DNA of 5,598 nt from Sutterellaceae bacterium (GTDB lineage Bacteria; Pseudomonadota; Gammaproteobacteria; Burkholderiales; Burkholderiaceae_F), in assembly GCA_030531135.1 (NCBI GenBank), contig JAUNOJ010000120.1, forward strand, positions 1-5,598, written 5' to 3'. The notes under the pieces are model-generated. The model was not told the DNA's origin, made no database searches, and was given only the letters and a program-made list of their open reading frames with translations. Positions 1 to 5,349 of this stretch are shown here, in pieces. Each line of letters begins with the position of its first letter. The first letter of the stretch is position 1. A program made the position numbers and the translations under genes.

Positions 1-57
1 GGCCAAATCAAAGAGCTCGTGCACGACACGAGCATCGGTCATAGATGCGTTTGTCAT
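1..57 (-). CDS. Partial N-terminus of a possible fourth paralogue of the unknown tandem family
   Basis: The reverse strand is open from an ATG at 57-55 to the window edge, giving 19 residues that begin MTNASMTDARVV. The ATG overlaps the stop of the preceding gene by one base (TAATG), an arrangement typical of translational coupling. No strong Shine-Dalgarno sequence precedes it. Residues 7-16 fit the pattern [ST]-[DNQ]-x-x-x-V-x-x-[LF]-[LF], which also occurs at residues 15-24, 16-25 and 17-26 of the three complete paralogues upstream, so it may be a fourth member. It lacks the lysine/arginine-rich start of the others. A second ATG at residue 6 (positions 42-40) is an alternative start. Ten matching columns are weak evidence, and the gene could be unrelated. 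Confidence 0.5.
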   Translation of the reverse strand, partial: MTNASMTDARVVHELFDLA

Positions 58-620
58 TACTGCATAACCAACATTTCTCGGGGAAACCGTTGTTGCGTGA
101 AGAGCTCCGTCCATTTGACGATGTACTCTTGGTGTTGTTTGAAGGCGGCTTCCATTTCTTCTTCGTTTTGACTTGCAATCATCGGCATCAAAATGTTCAG
201 ACCGCCCTGCAAGCACAGTCGTATGGCCAAACGAACATAATCTTCCGAAGTATTCAACTCGCCTCTTTCTTCCGGATCGAGCGTCGGAATAACGACTGCC
301 AATTCGTCTTTTATCGCTTGCCCCAAACGCTCTACGTTCCAGTCGCCGTAATTCGTGTCGGGAGCGTTGCCCAAAAAGATCTGCGTGACACCTTCGACAA
401 AGTCTTCGGTCAAATCCAAGGCTTCTTCGGAAAGCCTGACCACATTTGCTTCGAATTCTCCTTCGGGCATATCGGGATTTTCAGAAAGGAATTCCTGAAA
501 ATGATCCGCCATTGTCTTTAAGACATGACTGTTTACGGACCCCAAGAGGCGAAAAACTTCAAAGGGTTGGGTCATATCGAGCCCTGCTTGGGCCTTTTTC
601 TTTCGGGTATTTCTTGCCAC
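57..620 (-). CDS. Unknown small soluble protein, third copy of a tandem paralogous family
   Basis: This encodes 187 residues of a family I do not recognise. It starts with GTG at 620-618, supported by a GGAG at 630-627 six bases upstream that lies in the last codons of the preceding gene. The N-terminus is short and basic (MARNTRKKKA). The rest is acidic and reads as alternating amphipathic helices, with no signal peptide or membrane span. Blocks shared with the two upstream genes are F-x-G-N-A at 82-86, Y-G-D-W-N at 91-95, a hydrophobic helix at 101-112, an acidic E-E-R-x-E-x-N-T segment near 117-124, and K-W-T-E-L at 169-173 followed by F-P at 179-180. It is the most diverged copy in the central helix (I-K-D-E-L where the others have R-K-E-F). 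It lies 3 bases after its neighbour and overlaps the next start by 1 base, so translation is probably coupled. Function is unknown. Confidence 0.85.
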   Translation of the reverse strand: MARNTRKKKAQAGLDMTQPFEVFRLLGSVNSHVLKTMADHFQEFLSENPDMPEGEFEANVVRLSEEALDLTEDFVEGVTQIFLGNAPDTNYGDWNVERLGQAIKDELAVVIPTLDPEERGELNTSEDYVRLAIRLCLQGGLNILMPMIASQNEEEMEAAFKQHQEYIVKWTELFTQQRFPREMLVMQ

Positions 621-623
621 AAT

Positions 624-1196
624 TTACTCCACAGCGACGCCGACTCGGCTCTTAAGTTCTTCGGGAAACGGCTTTTGCATCAAAAGCTCCGTCCAATGAA
701 TCAGAAACTCGTGCAATTCTTTAGCTTGTTCTTCGGCTTCATCGGGATTGTTATCGGGACGCAAAACCAACTGTTGCCCCTTTTGCATGAAAAGATTCAA
801 AGCAAAGGTGACGATCGACTCGTCGGTGTCGAACTCTTCGCGCTCTTGTTCGGGCAGCATCATCAGCTGAAAGGCAAATTCTTTTCTCAACGTGCGGCCC
901 AAGGCTGCGGCATCCCAATCCTTATAGATCGCCACTTCGGGAGCATTGCCCGAAAACACTTCGCACAGCGTATGCAAGTAGGCGTAGCACTTTTCACAAC
1001 ACTTGTCGTAGGCCTTTTGCACATAGACGTTTTGTTGGCTTTCGGACATGTCCGCCACTTCGGCCACAACCTTGTCGAGCCCCGCGGCCATCGTGTCGCA
1101 CACGTTTTCAAGACCGTAGAACAAGAACCCGTAGACGTGTTCCGGATTACTTAAGTCGATACGTTGACTTGCGGGTAAAGATTTGTTTTTGGGCAT
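624..1196 (-). CDS. Unknown small soluble protein, second copy of a tandem paralogous family
   Basis: This encodes 190 residues of an unrecognised family. I place the start at ATG 1196-1194 (MPKNKSLPAS). This gives a lysine-rich N-terminus and a length matching its paralogues, and leaves a GGAG at 1210-1207 ten bases upstream. An in-frame start at 1229 would overlap the preceding gene and add 11 unmatched residues. Shared blocks are F-S-G-N-A at 81-85, Y-K-D-W-D at 91-95, R-K-E-F-A-F-Q-L at 104-111, E-Q-E-R-E-E-F at 116-122, and H-W-T-E-L at 167-171 followed by P-F-P at 176-178. Three cysteines lie at 66, 67 and 70 (C-C-x-x-C), a possible metal-binding or redox cluster, but the other copies lack it. 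The protein looks acidic, helical and cytosolic. It sits 4 bases after the first copy and 3 bases before the third. Function is unknown. Confidence 0.87.
   Translation of the reverse strand: MPKNKSLPASQRIDLSNPEHVYGFLFYGLENVCDTMAAGLDKVVAEVADMSESQQNVYVQKAYDKCCEKCYAYLHTLCEVFSGNAPEVAIYKDWDAAALGRTLRKEFAFQLMMLPEQEREEFDTDESIVTFALNLFMQKGQQLVLRPDNNPDEAEEQAKELHEFLIHWTELLMQKPFPEELKSRVGVAVE
627..630 (-). promoter_or_regulatory. Ribosome binding site that selects the GTG start of the third paralogue
   Basis: On the reverse strand GGAG sits directly before the TAA stop of the upstream gene and six bases before GTG 620-618. It lies within translated codons, so ribosomes finishing the second paralogue would be positioned to restart on the third. 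Confidence 0.6.
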
Positions 1197-1200
1197 TGAT

Positions 1201-1779
1201 TTATCGCTCCGATTTCTTCGCAAAAGCAAAAATTTGTTTTTTCTCTTCTTCCGTCATCTGTTTGCCAAGCAAACGTTGTGTCCAACAAATGGAACTTTCG
1301 GCCAATTTTTTCAGATCGAAAAATCCGTCCGCACTTGTCGCAACTGACCCCAGAAGCTGTTTACTTGTCTCACTGAGAAATGCCCCGACTGCAAACCTGA
1401 TGATGCCTTTGGGCTCATTGATTGCCGCTCGCTCGCTTTCGGACAAACATTGCAGTTGAAAAGCAAACTCTTTGCGCATCCGACTCTCAAATGCCAACGC
1501 ATCCCAGTCCCGATAGACGACACGATCGCGTGCTTGCCCGCTGAAAATCTCGTACAGGGAAACCAGCGCACGGACGGCAATGGTCTCGTTCGTCCGGGCA
1601 AGATACGCTTCGACTTCAGCCAGATCACTTCCGGAAAGCGATTCGGGCGGGGGCAATTTACGCAGGAGCGCCAAAGATTCGGCCGCCGCTGTCAAAGCCG
1701 TCGAAAATAACAGCAAACAGACTTGTTTGCTGTCGGAAAGCGAAAGCTTCGGTGTCTTCGAAAATTTATGTTTTGCCAT
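1201..1779 (-). CDS. Unknown small soluble protein, first copy of a tandem paralogous family
   Basis: This encodes 192 residues, starting at ATG 1779-1777 and ending at TAA 1203-1201. The N-terminus is basic (MAKHKFSKTPK) and is followed by a hydrophobic stretch at about 20-40 (C-L-L-L-F-S-T-A-L) that is broken by E34 and R40, so an amphipathic helix is more likely than a membrane span. Shared blocks are F-S-G-Q-A at 79-83, Y-R-D-W-D at 89-93, R-K-E-F-A-F-Q-L at 102-109, S-E-R-A-A-I at 115-120, and C-W-T-Q at 165-168. Central identity with the second copy is clear, while both ends have drifted. The C-terminus is lysine-rich, unlike the acidic ends of the other copies. It follows the SPFH gene after 20 bases with only a weak GAG as ribosome site, so it probably depends on the same transcript. 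I recognise no family or function. Confidence 0.86.
   Translation of the reverse strand: MAKHKFSKTPKLSLSDSKQVCLLLFSTALTAAAESLALLRKLPPPESLSGSDLAEVEAYLARTNETIAVRALVSLYEIFSGQARDRVVYRDWDALAFESRMRKEFAFQLQCLSESERAAINEPKGIIRFAVGAFLSETSKQLLGSVATSADGFFDLKKLAESSICWTQRLLGKQMTEEEKKQIFAFAKKSER
1207..1210 (-). promoter_or_regulatory. Ribosome binding site that selects the start of the second paralogue
   Basis: On the reverse strand GGAG lies in the last codons of the first paralogue, ten bases before ATG 1196-1194. It favours that ATG over the in-frame start at 1229, which would lie upstream of this site. Confidence 0.5.
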
Positions 1780-1799
1780 TTAATTTTGCACTCGACGGA

Positions 1800-2744
1800 T
1801 TAGGGCTTGGGCAACACGTTGTTGCCGTTGGCCTTGACAATGGTCATGGCGGAAGACACCAAGGTGCTCAAGTCGCCCAAGTTGGCGGGCACCACCAACG
1901 TATTGCCTTCTTTGGCCATTTGCTTGAAGGCTTCGACATACTTTTCGGCCACCTGCAAATTGACGGCGTTCATGCCGCCAGGCGCATTCGTGGCGTCGGC
2001 CACCATACGAAGCGCTTCGGCGGTAGCCGTTGCAATGGCAATGGTAGCAGCCGCCTGACCTTGAGCCTTGTTGATTTCGGCTTGCTTTTCGCCTTCGGAC
2101 TGGGCAATGGCGGCTTCGCGGGCACCGGTGGCCAAGTTGATCTGTTCGAGCTTCTTACCTTCGGAAGCTGCCACCACGGCGCGCTTTTCGCGCTCGGCGG
2201 TAATCTGCTGCTGCATGGCCTGCAAAATCACGGCGGGCGGCGTCAAATCCTTGATTTCATAACGCAAGACTTTGACACCCCAGTTGAGAGCCGCCTCGTC
2301 AATGGCAGAAACCACGCTCTTGTTGATCAGGTCGCGCTCTTCAAAGGTCTTGTCCAATTCCATACGACCCACGACGCTGCGCAACGTCGTTTGTGCCAAC
2401 TGCGTGATGGCAATGATGTAGTTGCTCGTGCCGTAACTGGCGCGACGCGGATCGGTCACTTGGAAAAAGAGCACGCCGTCGACAGTCAACTGCGTATTAT
2501 CCTTGGTGATACACACTTGGCTCGGCGTATCCAAAGGCACTTCCTTGAGGCTGTGTTTATAAGCCACGCGGTCGATAAAGGGAATGATGACGTTTAAACC
2601 GGGGTTTAAAACGGAATGGAATTTACCCAAACGTTCCACCACCCAAGCAGTCTGCTGCGGCACGACTTTGACGCACTGCGAAACGAACACCACGGCCAAA
2701 GCCACCAAGACGACCGAGAAAATCAAAAAGTTGGTCACAATCAT
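1800..2744 (-). CDS. qmcA: SPFH/Band 7 (stomatin/prohibitin-like) membrane protein, QmcA type
   Basis: This 314-residue protein is close to the roughly 305 residues of Escherichia coli QmcA. One N-terminal hydrophobic segment (about 4-22) anchors it. The SPFH domain follows, with V-K-V-V-P-Q at 25-30, V-V-E-R-L-G-K-F at 35-42, L-N-P-G-L at 46-50, P-F-I-D-R at 55-59, S-K-D-N-like T-K-D-N-T at 80-84, and an E-I-K-D-L-T-P-P block at 163-170. Residues 180-235 are rich in Ala, Glu, Lys and Gln with A-E-R-E-K-R-A and S-E-G-E-K-Q-A-E-I motifs, the usual coiled coil through which SPFH proteins oligomerise. The family forms large ring or cage assemblies on membranes that organise proteases and other membrane proteins. 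The ATG at 2744-2742 is preceded by AGGAA at 2755-2751. The NfeD-like gene 45 bases upstream is the classical partner. Identity as a Band 7 protein is very secure; the exact orthology is less so. Confidence 0.93.
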   Translation of the reverse strand: MIVTNFLIFSVVLVALAVVFVSQCVKVVPQQTAWVVERLGKFHSVLNPGLNVIIPFIDRVAYKHSLKEVPLDTPSQVCITKDNTQLTVDGVLFFQVTDPRRASYGTSNYIIAITQLAQTTLRSVVGRMELDKTFEERDLINKSVVSAIDEAALNWGVKVLRYEIKDLTPPAVILQAMQQQITAEREKRAVVAASEGKKLEQINLATGAREAAIAQSEGEKQAEINKAQGQAAATIAIATATAEALRMVADATNAPGGMNAVNLQVAEKYVEAFKQMAKEGNTLVVPANLGDLSTLVSSAMTIVKANGNNVLPKP

Positions 2745-2750
2745 TTTTCG

Positions 2751-2755
2751 TTCCT
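2751..2755 (-). promoter_or_regulatory. Ribosome binding site of the SPFH gene
   Basis: AGGAA on the reverse strand lies six bases before ATG 2744-2742, within the 45-base gap after the NfeD-like gene. No convincing separate promoter is seen in that gap. Confidence 0.65.
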
Positions 2756-2789
2756 AAAAGAAAATCTTTGACTCTTCGCCGCAAACCGA

Positions 2790-3215
2790 CTACGGCACGT
2801 TTTTTACCACCAGGCGCGCACCTTCGACTTTGACGATTTCAAAGAACCCGGGAACAAGGTTGGCACCTTCTGCTGCCACGGCCGTCCACTGAGCGCCGCG
2901 ATAAGTCACAAGTGCCGTCGCATCCGTATTCCAGCCATCGACCCTCACGCGCTGCCCCACGTCGGGGTTTTGCAGTTGATCGGCTTCCTTGGCCGATTTG
3001 GGTTCACGCAGATAGCGTACGGCTACGCCGCCCACTAAAATCAAGACGGCAAATACCGACAATTGCCACGCCAGCGACAGATTGAGCCACGCCGTCAGAG
3101 CAGCACCCAAACAGGCTACACCCATCACCAAAAAGTAAAACGTTCCGACAAAGATTTCGGCACCAGCCAAAATCAAACCGGCAACAAGCCACAAAACGGC
3201 AGCGGAAATTTCCAT
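2790..3215 (-). CDS. NfeD-like membrane protein, short form with C-terminal OB-fold (YbbJ type)
   Basis: This 141-residue protein has the layout of short NfeD proteins. Hydrophobic segments lie at about 5-24, 26-44 and 50-67, followed by a charged linker (R-E-P-K-S-A-K-E-A-D) at 70-79 and a soluble beta-rich domain at 85-140. That domain begins at N-P-D-V-G-Q-R-V-R-V and contains Y-R-G-A-Q-W-T-A at 105-112, the characteristic OB-fold pattern of the family. The long ClpP-like protease domain of full-length NfeD is absent. The short form is known to pair with SPFH proteins through this OB domain, and the neighbouring SPFH gene fits. The start at ATG 3215-3213 is supported by GAGAGGG at 3230-3224, eight bases upstream. 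The antiporter gene ends 23 bases upstream, so the three genes are probably co-transcribed. Confidence 0.9.
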   Translation of the reverse strand: MEISAAVLWLVAGLILAGAEIFVGTFYFLVMGVACLGAALTAWLNLSLAWQLSVFAVLILVGGVAVRYLREPKSAKEADQLQNPDVGQRVRVDGWNTDATALVTYRGAQWTAVAAEGANLVPGFFEIVKVEGARLVVKNVP

Positions 3216-3238
3216 ACCCTTAGCCCTCTCTTTGCGCC

Positions 3239-5062
3239 TTAATGCGCGGGTTGAGCGACAGCCTCTTCATTTTCGGCTTGCGCGTGTTTTTTGTGTTGTT
3301 CATGGTCGCCGTGATCTTCGACGTCACCGGCGGTTTCGGCCGGCATATAAATGCGGCCGATCTTTCTGACCAGGCGCGAAGACACGCTGTCGGGATCGTT
3401 AAAGATCGCCGTGACCTCCTTGGGATCGAGTTCCTTTTGCAAGAATTCGGCGTCTTCCGTCGTCTTGGCACGCACCAAAATCTTCATTTCGGGATTCAGT
3501 TGCCTTGCCATTTCCACGATTTTTAAAATCTTGACGGTATCGACTTCCAGAATCATCAACACGGCAGCCGTCACGATATGCGCCTGCACCAAGACCATCG
3601 GATCCGTCGCGTCGCCCGTAATCACGGCACGGTTTTGTCCACGCAAATTTTCCGCCACGTCCTTGTCTTCCACGATGGAGACAATGGGAATGTTGTGATC
3701 GTGCAAGCGCTGGGCAACGTTGTTACTGACTTCACCCGTGCCCACCACAATGGTCTGACCGGTGAGCATCTTGCGAGACGTTTCTTTGGGCAAAACCGCA
3801 TACGGATCGGTCACCATGGCCGCCGCACGTGCCCAAGCGAAGTGACGCACCGCCAAACGACGAATCACCGGCGCCATGGCAAACATCAAAGGATTCAAAG
3901 CGATGGATAAAATGGACGCAGCCACGATCATGCTCATCACTTCGTTGTCCACCATTCCCAGGGCAATGCCTTGCGCCACCAAAATAAACGAGAATTCGCC
4001 GATTTGCGCCAAAGCCGCCCCGACGTTTAAAGACGTGTGCAAGGGATAGCGCAAAAAGTGCACGAGCAAAAAGGCCGTCACCGACTTGCCGACCATGATA
4101 ATGGCCAGCATCGTCAAGATACCCAAGGGTTCCGTAAGCATCACGTGCCAGTCGAGCATCATCCCCACGCCCACGAAAAAGAGCACGGAAAAAGCGTCTT
4201 GCAGCGGCAACGAGTCGTGTGCGGCGCGACGTGCATAAGGGCTTTCTCGCATCACCATACCGGCAAAGAAGGCACCCAATGCGAAACTGACCTCAAACAC
4301 TGCGGCAGCACCGAAAGCAATGCCGATCGAAGCCACCAAAAGCGAAAGCGTAAAAAGTTCGCGAGAACCCGTTTTGGCAATCTGGCTCAAGGCCCACGGA
4401 ATAAACTTGCGGCCCACCAAGAGCATGATCGCCACAAAAGCCACCACGCGCAAAATCGTGGAGATGATCACCCACACCATTTGACCCGCGGACAGCGCTT
4501 CGGGGGCTTCGGTCGCTCCCGGCGGCACCACACCCAAAACCAAGGCGATCGGAGGCAACAACACCAAAATCAACACGGTGGCAATGTCTTCGACCACAAG
4601 CCAACCGACGGAAATCTGACCGTCGATGGTATTTAAGTGTCCGTGCAATTCCAGTGCTTTCAAAAGCACGACGGTGGACGCGCACGACAGACAGAGCCCG
4701 AAAATCAACGCGGCACTGAAATTCCAATGCCAAATAAAGCTTGCAAAAGCCGCTCCCAATGCTGTGGCAATCCCCATCTGCAAGACGGCACCGGGAATGG
4801 CAATGTTTTTAACCTTTAACAGATCCTCGATGGAAAAATGCAAACCCACGCCGAACATCAACAAAATGACGCCAAGCTCGGATAACTGGGACGCCAATCC
4901 CATATCGGCAGTGGGTCCCGGCGTATTGGCGCTACAGACAATACCGGCAATCAGGTAGCCCACAAGTGCGGGAAAGCGCAGTTTTTCGGCAAAATAACCG
5001 AACACCAAAGCCATGGCAAAAGCCAATGCCAAGGTCGAAATCAGAGGCAGGGAGTGTTCCAT
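3239..5062 (-). CDS. ybaL: CPA2 family cation/proton antiporter with TrkA-N domain, Kef/YbaL type
   Basis: This 607-residue inner-membrane carrier probably exchanges K+ or Na+ for protons. Residues 5-400 hold about a dozen hydrophobic segments. They include the family blocks L-V-G-Y-L-I-A-G at 33-40, L-L-M-F-G-V-G-L-H-F-S at 67-77, C-A-S-T-V-V-L-L at 127-134, and W-L-V-V-E-D at 154-159, whose D159 corresponds to the conserved ion-binding aspartate of CPA2 carriers. A cytosolic Rossmann domain follows at about 436-570, with G-T-G at 441-443, acidic residues at the end of the second strand (E465, D466) and G-D-A-T-D at 483-487. These suggest NAD(H) or nucleotide control. Residues 574-607 form an extra Glu/His-rich tail. 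I start at ATG 5062 because MEHSLPLIST aligns with YbaL N-termini. A TTG at 5101 would extend the protein almost to the predicted transcription start. The ribosome site is weak. E. coli YbaL is about 558 residues. The ion transported cannot be told from sequence. Confidence 0.92.
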   Translation of the reverse strand: MEHSLPLISTLALAFAMALVFGYFAEKLRFPALVGYLIAGIVCSANTPGPTADMGLASQLSELGVILLMFGVGLHFSIEDLLKVKNIAIPGAVLQMGIATALGAAFASFIWHWNFSAALIFGLCLSCASTVVLLKALELHGHLNTIDGQISVGWLVVEDIATVLILVLLPPIALVLGVVPPGATEAPEALSAGQMVWVIISTILRVVAFVAIMLLVGRKFIPWALSQIAKTGSRELFTLSLLVASIGIAFGAAAVFEVSFALGAFFAGMVMRESPYARRAAHDSLPLQDAFSVLFFVGVGMMLDWHVMLTEPLGILTMLAIIMVGKSVTAFLLVHFLRYPLHTSLNVGAALAQIGEFSFILVAQGIALGMVDNEVMSMIVAASILSIALNPLMFAMAPVIRRLAVRHFAWARAAAMVTDPYAVLPKETSRKMLTGQTIVVGTGEVSNNVAQRLHDHNIPIVSIVEDKDVAENLRGQNRAVITGDATDPMVLVQAHIVTAAVLMILEVDTVKILKIVEMARQLNPEMKILVRAKTTEDAEFLQKELDPKEVTAIFNDPDSVSSRLVRKIGRIYMPAETAGDVEDHGDHEQHKKHAQAENEEAVAQPAH

Positions 5063-5109
5063 CGAAGTGCTAAAAATGGAGCGGTGAAAAGGAAAGGTCA
5101 ACTCTATAA

Positions 5110-5138
5110 ATTGTATGAGTTTTTTTGACGTTCGTTAA
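5110..5138 (-). promoter_or_regulatory. Predicted sigma-70 promoter for the antiporter-NfeD-SPFH-paralogue operon
   Basis: On the reverse strand, TTAACG (5138-5133, four of six consensus bases) and TACAAT (5115-5110, five of six) are separated by exactly 17 bases. Transcription would begin near 5103, leaving a leader of about 40 bases before ATG 5062. This also argues against the TTG at 5101 as the start codon. It is a prediction from consensus only. Confidence 0.55.
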
Positions 5139-5140
5139 GC

Positions 5141-5158
5141 TTTTTTTGAGATTTTTTT
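5141..5158 (-). promoter_or_regulatory. A-tract UP-element-like region upstream of the operon promoter
   Basis: Read on the reverse strand, two A7 tracts (5158-5152 and 5147-5141) lie immediately upstream of the predicted -35 box, at about -56 to -38. This is where RNA polymerase alpha subunits contact AT-rich UP elements. A third A7 tract (5126-5120) falls in the promoter spacer. Function is inferred from position and composition. Confidence 0.35.
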
Positions 5159-5220
5159 CGCGTTTTGACCAAAAGCCAAATTCCCTTACAAATTAGCCGT
5201 CTCCGAGACAATCGCACTCC

Positions 5221-5226
5221 TATAAT
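5221..5226 (+). promoter_or_regulatory. Predicted -10 box for the FMN-binding protein gene
   Basis: A perfect TATAAT lies 124 bases before ATG 5350. No good -35 box sits 16-18 bases upstream (CGTCTC at the 17-base position) and there is no extended -10 TG, so an activator may be needed. Transcription would start near 5233 and give a leader of about 117 bases. An alternative pair is TTGACC at 5165-5170 with TACAAA at 5187-5192 (16-base spacer). Confidence 0.4.
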
Positions 5227-5234
5227 CGACACAG

Positions 5235-5262
5235 TTTGCAAGGCCGGAAAAACGCTTTGCAA
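5235..5262 (+). repeat. Two direct TTTGCAA repeats 21 bases apart
   Basis: TTTGCAA occurs at 5235-5241 and 5256-5262. Each contains the palindrome TTGCAA. The 21-base centre distance is two helical turns, putting both sites on one face of the DNA just downstream of the predicted transcription start. This could be an operator pair, but chance occurrence in AT-rich DNA is possible. Confidence 0.3.
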
Positions 5263-5279
5263 ATAAAGAAATAATACGT

Positions 5280-5319
5280 TTGCGCCACTGTTTTGAGATT
5301 CGAATCCAAACGAGCGCAA
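5280..5319 (+). promoter_or_regulatory. Imperfect hairpin in the leader of the FMN-binding protein gene
   Basis: TTGCGC (5280-5285) can pair with GCGCAA (5314-5319). Inside this, GTTTTG (5290-5295) faces CAAAC (5307-5311), and the perfect palindrome GATTCGAATC (5297-5306) closes with a TCGA loop. That gives about 14 pairs with an internal loop and small bulges. The structure ends 13 bases before the ribosome site, so it could affect mRNA stability or translation, or be a DNA operator. It has no U-run, so it is not a terminator. Confidence 0.35.
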
Positions 5320-5332
5320 CAGGACTCTGTTT

Positions 5333-5340
5333 GAGGGGAG
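5333..5340 (+). promoter_or_regulatory. Strong ribosome binding site for the FMN-binding protein
   Basis: GAGGGGAG ends nine bases before ATG 5350 and fixes that codon as the start. It is the best purine-rich site in the intergenic region. Confidence 0.75.
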
Positions 5341-5349
5341 AGAACCAAA

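Noticed and set aside
525..1154. Plus-strand open frame of 209 codons over the second paralogue
   Set aside because: The opposite strand has a coherent paralogue with matching start, ribosome site and homologues next to it. This frame has none.
1197..1229. Start of the second paralogue at 1229
   Set aside because: It would overlap the first paralogue by 29 bases and add 11 residues that match neither copy. The GGAG at 1210-1207 serves the ATG at 1196.
57..1779. Paralogues as TorD/NarJ-type chaperones (similar size, helical, beside a reductase-like gene)
   Set aside because: I see none of the conserved E-P-x-D-H type motif of that family, and the reductase-like gene is in a separate divergent unit.
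1752..2597. Long open frame on the plus strand opposite the SPFH gene (281 codons)
   Set aside because: The reverse strand encodes an unmistakable SPFH protein. The plus-strand product is His/Gly-rich with no recognisable domain, as expected of an antisense shadow.
4037..4636. Plus-strand open frame of 199 codons inside the antiporter
   Set aside because: It is His/Gln/Arg-rich low-complexity translation of antisense codons, opposite a well-conserved membrane protein.
5063..5101. TTG at 5101-5099 as the antiporter start
   Set aside because: It would add 13 residues absent from YbaL-type proteins and would lie almost at the predicted transcription start. Its TTGACC also does not pair with a good -10 as a promoter.
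5125..5138. TTGAC-GTTC-GTTAA as an FNR/ANR-like site
   Set aside because: The second half-site departs from ATCAA at two positions, and the site overlaps the -35 box of the antiporter rather than sitting at an activating distance from the reductase-like gene.
5297..5307. GATTCGAATCC resembles the T-arm of a tRNA
   Set aside because: The bases on either side cannot form a five-pair T-stem, and no acceptor, D or anticodon arm is found at proper spacing.
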